From: Dermatemys mawii
Lineage: Eukaryota > Chordata > Testudines > Dermatemydidae
DNA: 64,000 nucleotides
Reading direction: 5' to 3'
Assembly: GCA_007922305.1 (NCBI GenBank)
Contig: ML677326.1
Coordinates: forward strand, 53,146,453-53,210,452
Below the pieces are notes generated by a model. It was not told the DNA's origin and did not search any database. It saw nothing but the letters and a program-made list of their open reading frames with translations. Both the position numbers and the translations under genes were made by a program. Numbering within the stretch: the stretch's first letter is position 1; every line of letters begins with the position of its first letter. Below are positions 1 through 13,100 of the stretch, piece after piece.

Positions 1-205
1 CTGAACCCTCTAAGTCTGCTGGAAATGGGCCTCATCCTCCCTGACTGAATTTACCTCGTTATCTCTAGCTTGCATATTTATACCTGCCTCTGGAGATTTC
101 CACAACATTCATCTGATGAAGTGAGTCTTCGCCCACAAAAGCTTATGCTCCTAAACATCTGTTAATCTATAAGGTGCTACAAGACTCTTTGTCCCTCTAA
201 GTCAG
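1..205 (+). repeat. Penelope-type terminal (pLTR-like) fragment
   Basis: The segment has the layout of the terminal repeat of sauropsid Penelope-like elements: a region with TATTTATACCTGCCTC, then a CTGATGA box, a short hairpin, AAGCTTATGCTC, and a final AAGGTGCTACAAGACTC stretch. It is cut by the left edge of the window, so its full extent is unknown. The family assignment rests on recognising this common repeat. Confidence 0.6.
110..147 (+). ncRNA. Decayed hammerhead ribozyme motif
   Basis: CTGATGA (113-119) is followed by a stem II with GTGAG (121-125) pairing with CCCAC (132-136), one mismatch. Next is AAAA (137-140) in place of the invariant GAAA, then the palindrome AAGCTT (139-144). 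CAT before and ATG after could form stem I. This is the arrangement of the short-stem-III hammerheads known from Penelope terminal repeats. The G-to-A change in GAAA (a CpG decay product) should abolish cleavage. Confidence 0.5.
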
Positions 206-976
206 AGTTAAATCGGAAAAAGGGGTCAGCTAAAGGAGTAGGAGGCTAATGCCTATGGTTGGCTAAATTACAACCCAGCTCCAAAAAGGAGAACTGGAGA
301 CTCCTATCTTAAGGAGTGAAGTAATAATTATCTGAATTACCCATGTCCAGGAAAAGGGGTGTGGCTCCTGGTTTAAGGAGAAACAAGGTGACTGTTTCAT
401 TGACCTGTCCCAGAAGGAAAGCTGGCGACTCCTATTTTGAGAGAGTGATGACGTGAAGTGCTACCACAGCTCCAGGAAGGGGGCCTAAGAGGTCTCCTGA
501 TCAGGGGCAGGGAGCTGACTAGGACTCTTATACAGACTGAGCATGGGATGAAGTGAGATAACTATCAAAAGAGAGTTACACTTCCTAGAAAGACTTAGTA
601 AATCAGATCCCATGAAGGGGGTCTATGTTTTGAATGAATCTTGTCTGGGTAACTGACTGAAAGAATCCAAGGGGTGCTGCATGCAAAGCATCTGCAGGGC
701 CATGAAAGGGTGTGCTAGAGGGCAGTGCCCCATGAGAGCCCACAAGGAAAGAAGGGCCATACTAGAGATGTGATCCAGTGCTTCTGTCAATAATCCATGT
801 TTCACTTGTGTCACATCTGATCTTTTGCAAAAAAGAAATATCTGCCTTTTTTCTACAGTGTGAATCCTTTTCATTGTAAGTGTTCAGCTTTGTAAAGTAG
901 TGGATTTTCATATTTTTATAAACTAAAAAATAAATCTACTGATGAACAAATTTCACAGTCTGTATATTTCACTTAC
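206..976. other. Intron sequence, no recognised gene
   Basis: Part of the intron after WDR17 exon 16. The first half contains short duplicated phrases (GACTCCTAT near 300 and 427, AGGAGAA) and may be old repeat. I see no exon of WDR17 or any other gene. Confidence 0.5.
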
Positions 977-1102
977 CATTCTAAATCTAACCAGATGTTT
1001 CATGTGCATAATTCCTTTGCAGTAGTTTTGTGGAAGCAAGCTATCGTCCTGTCCTTTTATTACAGCAACGAGGTCCCATAAATTTTTACTGCCTCCTGGA
1101 GG
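977..1102 (-). CDS. WDR17: WDR17 coding exon 16 (residues 752-793)
   Basis: 42 codons, phase 0 to 0. It starts at CAG|CCTCCAGGAGG with P-P-G-G-S and ends before GTAAGTG. It encodes the linker after the WD40 region, including the W-D-L-V-A-V-I-K-G-Q-D-D and Q-N-Y-C-K-G-I-M-H stretches that match WDR17. This is the last exon in the window. The following exon (S-E-A-Q-E-L in human) is not found in 1-976, so it lies beyond the left edge. Confidence 0.93.
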
Positions 1103-4100
1103 CTGAAATAAATAATAAATAATAATAATTAAAAAAACAGATTCTAATAATGTGCAAGAGATATTAAAATGAAACCTGCAAAGGATATAGTATGAATGTA
1201 TTAGTCAATTCAAAGGTAAACATTTTCAGAGTATAACAGATTAGACCAGGGGTTGATGAACCCTTGGCGGTTTGCAAAATGTTATAGGAGGTTCTCGGGG
1301 AAAAAACTCCCTAATGGCAGACAGAACTGTCCATAGGGACCCTGGGCAGCACTGGGCCAGCAGCCCAGAGCCCCTGGATTTCCAAGAGATAAGCAGATCA
1401 AAGCAAGCATACCTATCCCACTGAGAAGATTTAAATTTCAAGACTCCTCATAAGAAATGGAAAGGGAGGTGGATATTTTTTGTTGTTTTTAAAATTAAAT
1501 AAGCAGCTAGTATACTTTTTAAAATTATGATGAAGAATAAGTTTAAGCTTTGTTGTAATGTGAGTTGTTTGCCTGGACTGCTGCTCATGTAGGAGGAACT
1601 CTTTGAGTTGGCTTCTTAAATACTTTCAGTCTGTTTCACATCTGATACTCCTTGATGAAACATAGGAGCCTTGTCTTATAACAGGCTTATTCAAAGTGAT
1701 ACAAGCTATGAAAATTAGATCTTGGAAGAATGTTGCCGTTTTCATAATGTAATAAAAATAGTATGATGATTAATAATAAATAATAAATGGTGTGTAATAA
1801 GCATGTCAAAAAAGAAATTTCAAAGATCACTGCTTTTATAATTTATACTCTGGCAAAGGAGAAAATCTCCGGAAATATTCATTTTTAGGACAGGGTTCAC
1901 GAAACATGAAATTTTAGTGAAAGGGATTCACAGATTGTTAAAGTTTGGGAATCACTGGGTTAGACACATACTACAGTCTTTCGAATAAGAACTATTAGTG
2001 CAGTTAAGTCAGGCCTTCACAACATGCGGCCCAGGGGCCACATGCAGCCCGCACAGGCTCACTGTGCGGCCCGTGGGGGGTGAGTAGGGGCGGGGCAAGC
2101 CAAGTGGTGGGGTGGGGGGAAGTGGATGAGGGCAGGACGAAGACGGGGTTTTTCGGCTCGCAGCTGGGTTTTTTTGCAGTAATATGGCCCTTGCTGCTTT
2201 CCGAGTTGTGCAGGCCTGAGTTAAGTGTATCAAGATGAGACCTATATCAGTTATATATCCACAAACCACAACATCCTTATATACATACATAGCACACACA
2301 TATCACATGTGTGGAGAAGATATCTGAAGAAGCATATGATCAATTGCAGAGATGTCATAATTAAAGAACACATGATGATGTCATATGGAGGTTTCACTGC
2401 TACAAGTTAGAAGTGGTTGCATTACTCATATGTGGCAAACAAACAAAGGATATGCATCATCCTAAACGAACACTGATAAAACCTTTGCTCATCACCACAT
2501 CATCATTCATTTACAATATGCCATATGTGATACAGAAAGACTATTTTGGGAATGTTTTAGTGAAATTTTAAAAGTTTTAGTAGGTCTAATTCTTGTATCT
2601 CTCTGCTTGTAAAGCCAAGTACCTAGGTTACCATGTGTCTAGGGCTCAGAGATAGATTAAATTAAAACTAAAAAAAATATTAAAATACCATTAAAGTGAC
2701 CTGAAAAGTCTTCTTAGAGATAAAAGTGTCATAAGTTTAATGTCTGAACTGGGAGCAATCATTGGATCCCAATTCTAGTCCTGAAGAGTTTAGGAATAGG
2801 ACTTCAAGTCTGCCAGATTTTAAAAGTGGTGACTAGAGCTGATTTAAAAAATTCCAGACACTTTCTGATGCAAGAGAAATTATGATATGTTGATATTTGT
2901 TTTCATCCCAAATTAAAACAAAGCACCAAAATATTGATTTTTTTTTTTGCAGAATAAATATTCTGCAACATTCTGATGACGATTTTTTTTGTTTCTGTGT
3001 TTTTGACTGAAACAAATAGGGCCAGCAGGTGAGAAAGGGGGCTTGAGTGACCCAGAACTACAACTGCCCTGAAGCAGCTCAAACAACCACATAGCTTAAT
3101 GCAGACTCAACCCAACATGAAATACTTCTCTTTGACAAACTGAAACAAAATGTTTACTTTTGGGTGGACAAACTAAAGCAATTTAACTGATTTTCTCAAT
3201 GGAAAATTCTGCTGAAATTTATCTATTGCAGTGGAAAATTCTGATTACACAATATTTTCTGATGGGGAAATATATAATTTGAAAATTTTCAACCAGCTCT
3301 AGGAGGGACATTTTTCCATCTACGAACTATCATTAAGCAAAAGTCCTTCTTGCATATTCTGAACCTATATTGAGGGAAATAGTACACAGGGGAGGGGAGA
3401 AGAAAGAAGAAGCTTTTCTTTTGCATTTTAATTTAAGGAATACATGCACATGCAACATATATGTGGAATACCTGAATATTGTGGAATACTTACTGACAAA
3501 CATTCTGAAAACCACCTTAGTTTTTTCCCTCGAGGATTACCAATCATCTTGTCCACCTCCTGTTTAATATCCCTGGATACTTTACCACATAGCAAGGGAG
3601 AAGCACCTGGTTCCACAGCACGATCTAATCAACACAAATATTTATGTACACAAACATTTTATTAAAGGTAGTCTAACACAAATCAAATGAAAATAACAGC
3701 ATTTATAATTTACCTACCAGTATTGCCAATGATCTCATCCCAAGATCTGTCTGCCAGGATATTTATTTGGAGAGGGTTTATCAGAGGTGTTAAAGACCAA
3801 AGTCTCACAGTGGAGTCACGAGAACAAGAGGCCATAGTGAATGGACGACTAGGATGACATGTTAATCCTAATAAAGAGATCATTTTAAACATTATTCAGA
3901 CAATTAAATATATCAGCTAATTAGTTTTAAGGAAAATGTATTATGGACTTTTAAGGTGTCACAAATACATTTTAGCAAAATAAGAACGGAAACATTAACA
4001 TTTAACACTATATTACCATATACATCTGCACCATGATCATAAACTGTGTCTAGACAGGTTCCATCTCTTGTGTCCCACACCCGAATTGTATAGTCCCAGC

Positions 4101-7100
4101 TGCCCGATATTAACAGGTAAGGGATTTCGGTATTCCACATCAGTCCCCGTACTGGTGCTGTATGTCCACTAAGAACATTTATACAAGCATCTTGTGTGTA
4201 ATCCCATATTCGAACAGTGCTGAAAACAGGACACAAAAAGCATATATCCATCAATATACCAAAACACGAACACACCTGTACATTTAGCAACGTTCTAAAG
4301 TTCACATTTCACATGGAATATTTACTTATCTAGATTTACACGTACTGTAATACAAGAGCTTTTATCCAATGCTTTGGGCACCCTCTAAAATTTGTTAAAA
4401 GAACACTAAAATAAAGAGTCGATTTATCAGTTCAATTCAAATACACCATGACAGCAAAAATATAACTGAAATTCATAGGTTAAAAGATTCCAAAGCCAAA
4501 GAGGATCATTGTGATAATCTAGTCTGGCTTCCAGTGTAACATAGGTATAGAACTTCCCTAAAATAATTGCTAGAGCAGAGATTCCCAAACTGTGGGCTGC
4601 ACTCCTCGACGGGGGAAGCGGAGGAACATTCTGGGAAGGGTGGGTGATGGGGACCAGGCCAGCCCTCCTGGGGAATGGGGAGGGAGCACCACCCAGCCCC
4701 ACTCCACCCCCAGATCCATTCGTGGCCCCGGCAGCACCCGCAGCCCTGGCTCCCAGCTCCGCTCTTGGCCCCATGCCCAGCCCCAACCCCACACCTGGAT
4801 GCAGGGCTCCCACTATGGTCTGGCCTCGGCTCCCCTCCCAGCCACAGGTCCCAAGCCCCATCCCTACCACCAGGCCCCCATCACAGCCTGGCCATGGCTC
4901 TCCTCCCAGTCACAGGTCCTGGCACCATCCCCACCACCACCCCTAGCCTCGGCCGCTAGCTGGGCTCCGTTCCCACCCAAAGACCCACCCTCAGCTGCGG
5001 CCCTAGCCTTAGTCTTCTTACCTCATTTGCCACCTCCTGCTCCCCCAGAGCCACGCCCCACTCCTAGCCTGTTTCAGAGCCGGGGGTGGGGGAGGGTTTG
5101 CAGACAGCAGCGAGGGGGTGGAGCGCAACCCTGAAAAGTTTGGGGACCACTGTTCTCAAGCATATCTTTAAGAAAAACATCCAGTCTTGATTAAAAAATT
5201 TTCAGTGATGGAGAATCCACCACAACCCATAGGTAGTTATTCCACTGTTTAACTATTCTCACTGTTAAAAATCTACACCTTATTAATAGCTTGAATTTAA
5301 CTAGCTTCAACTTCTAGCCATTGGGTCATATTACACTTTTCTCTGTTAATCTGTGGTTCTCAATGAGTGGTTCGCAGCTCTTCGGGGGAGTGCATGCAGG
5401 TTTCAGGGAGTCCACCAAAATAAATCAAAGAGCAGGACCGGTGTGAGACTTGCTGGGTTCCAGGGCAGAAAGCCAAAGCCTGAGCCCTGCTCCATGAGGG
5501 TGAAAGCCAAAGCCCAAGCAACTTAGCTTTGCAAGGTCCCCCGTGGTGTGGAGCCCATGGCTATTGCCTTGCTTGATACCCTTTAACACTGGTCCTGGCT
5601 TTTAATCTACTGGACATGCAGAAAATTGGCTGTTGTGACACAGACGGGCCACGGAATTTTTATAGCATGTGGGAGAGGAGAGGCTCAGACAGAAAGAGAT
5701 TGCGAACCTCTGTGCTAGATTGCAGAGCCATTATTAAATATATGCTCTCCATGTATGTACTTACAGACCGTCAGTCAAGTCACCCCTTAACTACACTTGT
5801 TAAACTAAACAGATTGAGCTCGAGTCTGTCACTCTGAAAATGATTATGTGCTATCTTAGATACTTATATGGCCCCCTTTACCATTGTCTGAGTGCCTCAC
5901 AATCTTTTGTGTTTTCTTGATATCACAGAGTTCTATATTTATTGTCTCTCACTGAATTCATAAAAAGTGTGCAATTTACAAGTAAAAAAAAAATGCTTTT
6001 CCTGTCAGCCTTGCAAACACAACATGAGCTCCCAAAATCAAGTGGGTTTTTAATGCATCATCATACCAATGAGTAGAGCCCTGCACCAATACAAAATTTG
6101 TATCTGCATCCAATCCACAAACAGTCTATGGATATCTACAGATTTGCAGAGCTCTACCCAGGAGCTCCTCACATGTCCTCTCCCCTCCCACAGGCCAAAG
6201 AGTTTACTGCCATCCTAGAGCTATAGTAATCCACACAGATCTGCTGTTGAGGAGAGACGGGGACAGGCTCTGATCCTGATTTTGCAACCACCCCAAAAAA
6301 TATTTTGGATACCTGTTGGAAAGGGACTGGGAATCACAAAAGAGGTGGTTCTTCTCTCCTGATTACCTTGAGAAGTTTCTTTACCTCCCTGGATTCTGAC
6401 ACTTTCCTTATTCGTAGCTGTCATCAGTAATGCCATTGAAGGGGTGTGTGGCCCCTTCAAATATCTCCACAGATGATATGCAGTCTATCATACTCTAGAT
6501 AGTCACACAAGAGAACCTTATTTCCTCCACTCAGAGGGTCTTGGATGCAATGTGAGGATGCAGTATCATCCCAATATATTTCCTAAGTTCTAGGTGGCAG
6601 TCACTGACTCCAATATTTGGGTAGGATGTTGTAGTCCTGTATCTGGTCACATGGCTTCCTCAGAACCGCTCTTCAGGGATGGAGCAAAGCCAGGATCTGT
6701 ATTTTGGAGGAGGCAGGGCTATAGTTTGGCCCTTCTATGTTATTCATAGACACAATAATAGTAATGCTGGGGGTTTTTTATAGTGCCAACACTAGTGCAG
6801 CTTGAGACCTTAAGTCTCTCTCAGAATCTAAGAATACACACCCATCATCAGAACCACTGCACAGGATTCCTTCTCTCAGAGGAGACCACCTTACATGAAA
6901 CACCTTTGCTGTATGCCCCGTAAAAACCTTCAGTGGCTGATCAGAGCTGGTTGCTAGGTAATAAACACGAACATTTTTATCTTCACATCCAGTGGCTATC
7001 ATATCTCTGCAAAATGACAACAGTACAATCAGCAGCCATTGGAGTCAGTAGACATATAATTTGTTTTTAATTCTAAAAAATACAAATATAGCATGCATTT

Positions 7101-10100
7101 TTATGTACATCTCAGAAAATTTGACTTGTATTTGCTTTTTTTGTTTTATTTCTTTAATGGTTGAAATTACACCTCAATATATGACACAAAACTACAAACA
7201 GTAGGCTAGATTTTACGGTGACCAGATGTCCTGATTTTATAGGGACAGTCCCAATTTTTGAGGCTTTTTCTTATATAGGCTCCTATAACCATCTCTCCTT
7301 CCCCCGTTCCGATTTTTCACACTTCCTGTCTGGTCATCCTACTAGACCCTCAATTAGTGTAAATAGGCAAAGCTCCATGAATTTCAATTAAGCTATAAAA
7401 TTTACACCAGAATCTGGCCCATTATTTCTCAATAAACCTACTGAGTACACAGTAACAGAATAATTTTTTGCACTTATCGCTAACTCTGCCAAAAGCAAAA
7501 ATTTGCAAAATAAATGAACAACGTGACAGATGTTTCCTGTTGTTCTTTTCTCTGCTATTCATTAAAGCCTGGTTGCTATATTTACAGAATAAGATTATTA
7601 AATAATAATACTGTCTGCATGTGGTGTGCTCAGGATTAGGCTATATATATGTATATAATTGTAGAATTAGAAAGCCCTGAATAAATGGAAATGGTACTTG
7701 AAAAAGCAGAATAAATGGTATTTGAAATGAAAGTCAAATAGTGGCAGAAAAATAAGTGATAGTCATGTATGCCTCACTATGCATTTTATTTTTAACCACT
7801 TCCTTATGGAAAAGTTATCCAGCTGTGAACAGTTCTCCCCTTATTTCGCTGCACCCAATCTGACCTCCCAGTTGCTGAACCCCTGCACCTTCCCTTTTCA
7901 CCCACATCCAGCAGCTACGACTCAATCTCACTTGCAACTGTCAAACTCCCTGCAGTTTTCTCCCCACCAGTATGCACTCAGTTTCAGCTCTTGCTGCAAG
8001 ATTAGTATTAAAAATTCCATTACAATTTAAGTCAATTTCATAACCTCACACAAACAGCAGATCAGATACTTTTTGCTATTATATATTGTTAATAAGGTGC
8101 TATCATCACCACAAGATGGAAAAAAAGTGCGGAGAGAATGTATATGTTTGGTTCAGCAGACGTATAGAAATTTCAGTCCACTACCTTTTTGTGTAAATGG
8201 AAATGTATCTCCATTTCCTACAGATATTCTGACAATTAACTGTGTTCTGCAAATGATTACTTTTTCTTTAGGATGTTTAGTAATCTTATTTTGAAAAAAT
8301 GAAGTGCTTTCTGGAACATTTAAAGATCACATTCCAAATTCTCTTTTCCTTATATTATGAATTAAAATAAGTTAGCCTGTATCATGAGATTCATGTTTGC
8401 CCTTTCTAAGCAAATATTTTTGATCATATTGACATACTAGCAAAGACTAGGAGGGAGAAAATTTATCCACACCACAGACTGCAGACACCTTTTAAAACTG
8501 CGGTCTTCCAGGGTTCTTAAAATCAAATTGTGTAAGGTGAGGTCTGTTCCACGGTAAAGAGGAAGAGAACTGGGGAGTTTGGCGTGAAGGGACCATCAGG
8601 AGGAAAGGAAATGAAGTGGCTTGTATTGCCACATGAAGGGGCCAGAAAGAAGCAGATACTTCTGTTTCCCTGCTAAGACAAGTTGGACCACCATCAGAAC
8701 AAACTATAAGAAACTGAGGAGAAGCCACAGCCAAATTAGCTACACTGAAGTTTCTATGGGTAAGTGACCACCCTGCTTCCTATATATGCAGCTTCTCACA
8801 AATATTTGAAAAAGCCAAATATTAAAATGTTGACCATTATTTATGGAAACACTTGCTCAAAGTCAATATTTTTTACAAAAATACACAGTCTTGGTTTTCC
8901 AAGTAGTTTTTGTTTTTTTTCAGTTGCATGCACTCAGAAGAGATTATGCAGAGTTTTTGTTCTTTGTTCCTTTTGTAACCAATATACACCATTCTTGGAT
9001 TTACACACTGTATACAAATGCTCTAACTATTCTCGTGGAATATATTTTGGGGTTTTTTTTAGTATCAGTGTTGCTAAATTAAATATTGATGCAAGTGACT
9101 TGCAGAAACATAACTGACACAGTGCATCATTTTTTTAAAAAAAGTTTAGCTATATTGAGGGTATGTCTATGCAGTAACTGGGAGCCTCCCAATGTGGGTA
9201 GACAGACATGCACTAGCTCAAGCAGAGCTAGCGTGTGTCTACCTTCCTGTGCTGGGAAGCATCCCTCAGCCGATGTGTGGACATACCATCAAGGCTTCCT
9301 ATTTATTCCTCACCTTCTTTCTGATGACTTCAAATGGGAAACTTGTTGAACCTTTATTAATTTAATTTGAAGAACTGGAACTCTATTGTCTAGAAGTACA
9401 ATGTTTGTTCTGATTTATGAATGTTAAATACTAACATGACCCATTTCTAAATTATTTGTTCACAAGTGAGACATCAATCAAGGTTTTATTTTAACATGAA
9501 ACATATGAAAACACATGATGTAAATTTTAAATAATGCTTTCTTCTTAGCCATGAGAAGAGGCCAAATCTGCTAAGCTTCTGTGGCATATGATTCCATACG
9601 TCAGCGTACAGTTTTTCCTATGAAGCATATGACCAAACGTGAGCTTTTTGAAAAACTCACAGCCTTGAAGACTCTCCTCTTCTGGAAGCCAAGAGGAGAG
9701 TCTGGTCTCTGTGCCACTCTGCCTCCCGTTGCACCCAAAAGTAGACTTACAGTGCAGTCGTACTCTGAAAAATGACTAAGTATGACATTGGGTCTCTCAC
9801 TGACTTCCATGGTCCTAGCCCTGCAGATTCACTTAGAGCAAAGTGGAGTTCTTTTCTTCTCATACATCATCACCAGTAACACAAGATCTACAGGCCAAAC
9901 ACTGTCCTTTACACTGTATCATCCCCACTGCCTTCAATGAGGGCAGAATATTTGGCCTGCAGATTCTGTATTACTGGTGATGCTGCATAAGGAAAAGAAT
10001 TTGAAGCAATCCCCAGTGCTCAGATTGATGTTTAATGATACTTTTACAGTCCTGTTATTAGGACAGAACTGCCATCAAGGATGGCAGTGCAGCTCATGTT

Positions 10101-13100
10101 CAAATAATAATGTCTGTAAATAAAGAAGAGTAAATTAGCCTTTTACAATATGGTCCCACGATTCTCTGCCTTTACAAAACTAGAACAATAAATTGATCTC
10201 ACATTTTAAAATACCTTTGCATTATCTTTATTGTCATTCATTTAAGGTGTAAATGTTGTTTGTTAATGAGGTAAATTAACTATTACTCACTTGTTGTTTT
10301 GGCTCCAGTCACAACCAAAAACTGCAGCTGGATGTTTGTACTTGTGAAGAACTTTGCCGTCAATGGTTCGAATAATACTGAAACCAATTACAATATGGTA
10401 ATAAGAAAAACCCCCAATAACCCAGGTCAAAATTGATTTTATGTGCCTCTATAACAGGGGTGGGCAAATTTTTTGGTCTGATGGTGACATCAGCGTGGGG
10501 AAATTGCTTACAGGGCCATAAATGTAGGGCTATGGGAGGGAGTGCAGGGTGTGGGAGGGGCTCAGGGCAGGGGCTTGAGGTGCAAGAGGGGTTCAGGCTC
10601 TGGCCCAGTGCCGCATACCTGGAGCAGCAGAAGGGAGGCAATGGCATGTATTGGGGCCAGGAAGGCCGCCTGCCGGCTGGCCAGCCTCAGCCCCACACTA
10701 CTCTGGGAAGTGGCCAGCACCCCGTCCCTGGGGTCCCTGAAGGAGGGGAATAGAGGGCTCCGCGTGCCTGTGGGTACCTCCCCCAAAGCTCCCATTGGCC
10801 GTAGTTCCCCATTCTCAGCCAATAGGACCTTTCGGGGAGGTAGCCACAAGCAAGAGCAGCACGCAGAGCCCTCTGCCCTCCCTTCCCCAGAGGTCTACAG
10901 GGGTGGCAAATCCACAGGACGGATCCAAAGCCCTGAGGGGTGAGATCTGGCCCACAGCTGTAGTCTGCCCACCCCAATCTATAATCAACATAAGGAGTCA
11001 GATTGCAGAAGTCAACAAGTGAAGGAAGAACAGAAGAAGCCTTCCCATCCTTGCAGCCCTCACAAAGGCAACAGTTATAGTCCTTGGGCTTCCCCAAATA
11101 CAAGGGCTGGTTAGAGACAGTATACCTTTCCTTAGGACACAGGATCATAGAGCCATAGGATTAGAACGGGTCCCAAGGGCAGGGATGAAAGTAAAACTGA
11201 ACTCTTACCAGTAGGGAGGCTGGCTTTGCGTGCTGCCTCCTCTTCCTCCCTCTCCCCTGCCCTCGGAATGGGTAAAGCCTCGGCCAGAAGGGGCAGGGCT
11301 GGGGGATGGTCAGCGTCCCCCAATCAGCCCATCTGTGCTGCCTGGCCTGCACCACCTGGGGCTCTATCGGCGATTTAAGTGGCCTGGGGCTCTGGCTGCT
11401 GCTGCTGAGGTAGCAGCACTCGGAGCCCCAGGCCCTTTTAAATCGCTGGCCCTGGCGCAGCAGCTCCTTTTGCCCTTACCTCCCGACCCCCCATCAGTGG
11501 CCTGGCACTTTAAAGTCAGTGGTACAGGCCAGTACAGGTGGCCACTTTTTAACCGGACTTACTTTCGTCCCTGCACCAGGATCACCTAATCCAGTGGTTC
11601 CAAAACTGGGGTTCATGAATCCCTGGAGGTTCATGAAATGTTACAGGGGGTTCTCAGGAAAAAATTCCCTAATGGAGGACGGAGCTGTCCCTATGGACCT
11701 TGCGCAGCATGAGGCCAGCAGCACAGAGCCCCTGGACTTCCAAGAGCTAAGCAGATCAAAGCAAGTACATCTATCCCACTGAGGAGATTTAAACTTTAAA
11801 ACTCCTTATAAGAAATGGAAAGGGAGGAATATTTCTTGCTGTTTTTAAAATTAAATAGGCAGTTAGTATTGTTTCTAAAATTACTATGAAGAACAAGTTT
11901 AAGCTTTGTAACATGCATTGTTTGCCTGGACTGCTCAAGACCTGAATGCTTGTGTAGGATGAATGATTTGGCTTAGTTTCTTACCAGAATCCATCTCCAC
12001 TGCAGGTCGCTACTCTTTTGGAATCTTTATGACTCCAGGCAATGCAGAAGATTCCATTCTTTCCGTGCTACAAAAAATGCAAAATACCTATCAATAAGAA
12101 ATAATTCACCCCTTTTTCTTTTAGCTGCTAACTTCTCTGTGGTTTTGCTAGTAGGATTCAGCTCCATTTCCCTAAGTACAGTATACGCACTGCACTTTTA
12201 CACAATAATGAGGCCGTAGCCTTGTTGGGCCATGTAAGGTATGTGACCAAGAAAAAGGGAGTGTGGCTGGAGTGCCATTGTACTCCAGTGACCCCCAGAT
12301 ATGCTAAACTATGCTGTGGGCAGGCCTGGTCCAGAACTATCTACAGGATCAGAGAATGAACTATAGAGTGAGCACTGTGTGTCTACATGAACTTGGATGA
12401 GGGTTAGCTGGCTGCTGCTGACTTAACTTGGACATGGTTGAGAAAGTCAGTGGGCTGTGTGAAGCAGCCAGAAAAGTTGGTGGAATATATATCAACACCA
12501 CTCACGGAGGAAAGGTAACCTGTAACACAGGTGTGCACATTAAGCATGTTTTTAGATCTTGGCCTGCTTCTGGATGCCCCAGTGGCATCTGTGGTCAAGA
12601 ACTTATCTTTCCATCTGCATTTGCTGAAATGAAGCCAACCTTTCTCTCTCTCTGATGCAAAATTTACCACAGTTATCCATGTCTTTGTCACCTCCAGATT
12701 AGATTGCTGAAAAGCGGTCTACATGGGGCTACACGCTGAGACCATTTGCAAACTGAAGATTGCATCATTCTGCACTACCAGCTTATTAAACAGAGCTTTA
12801 TCCTAGGAGCAAATTACATCAGTGCTTCAGGACCTGTACTGATCACCACTAAGATTCCAGGCAGTGGAAGCCCATAAGAGGGTCACTTAATACAGCTTTT
12901 TAGAAGCCTAAATCAATAATTAAATAACAGTGCACTGCTATTGCAGCATTGTCATTCTGGAGTGAGAAAAATTAAACCTGAGTTTTATATCTGGTAGCAA
13001 TCAATCATCACTAGCACATTATATTCCGATATATTTTTGAGTCCAAAGATTAATAGAATGGACACGAATAAAATAGAATGTGTGCGCTTTTGAGAGGAAA

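Larger units (their letters stand above)
4491..5850 (-). mobile_element. CR1-type LINE fragment, interrupted twice
   Basis: CR1 3' sequence reads on the minus strand in three pieces: 4491-4575, 5153-5350 and 5713-5850. Recognisable CR1 phrases include GATAATCTAGTCTGG and TTTTCAGTGATGGAGAATCC. The two intervening blocks are hAT-type elements that inserted later. It lies in the intron between WDR17 exons 13 and 12. Confidence 0.7.

Noticed and set aside
3370..3665. Plus-strand frames opposite WDR17 exon 15
   Set aside because: They are antisense shadows of the coding exon without start context or motif.
4592..5134. 180-codon plus-strand open frame and overlapping frames
   Set aside because: They lie in the C-rich interior of a hAT-type element; several frames are open simultaneously because of base composition.
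8492..8734. 80-codon minus-strand frame as an extra WDR17 exon
   Set aside because: Exons 12 and 11 already join in phase and match the family; this frame has no similarity and no suitable splice sites.
10542..11148. Cluster of 100-150-codon frames on both strands
   Set aside because: They fall inside GC-rich TIR elements (10455-10976, 11179-11574) and have no recognisable motif.
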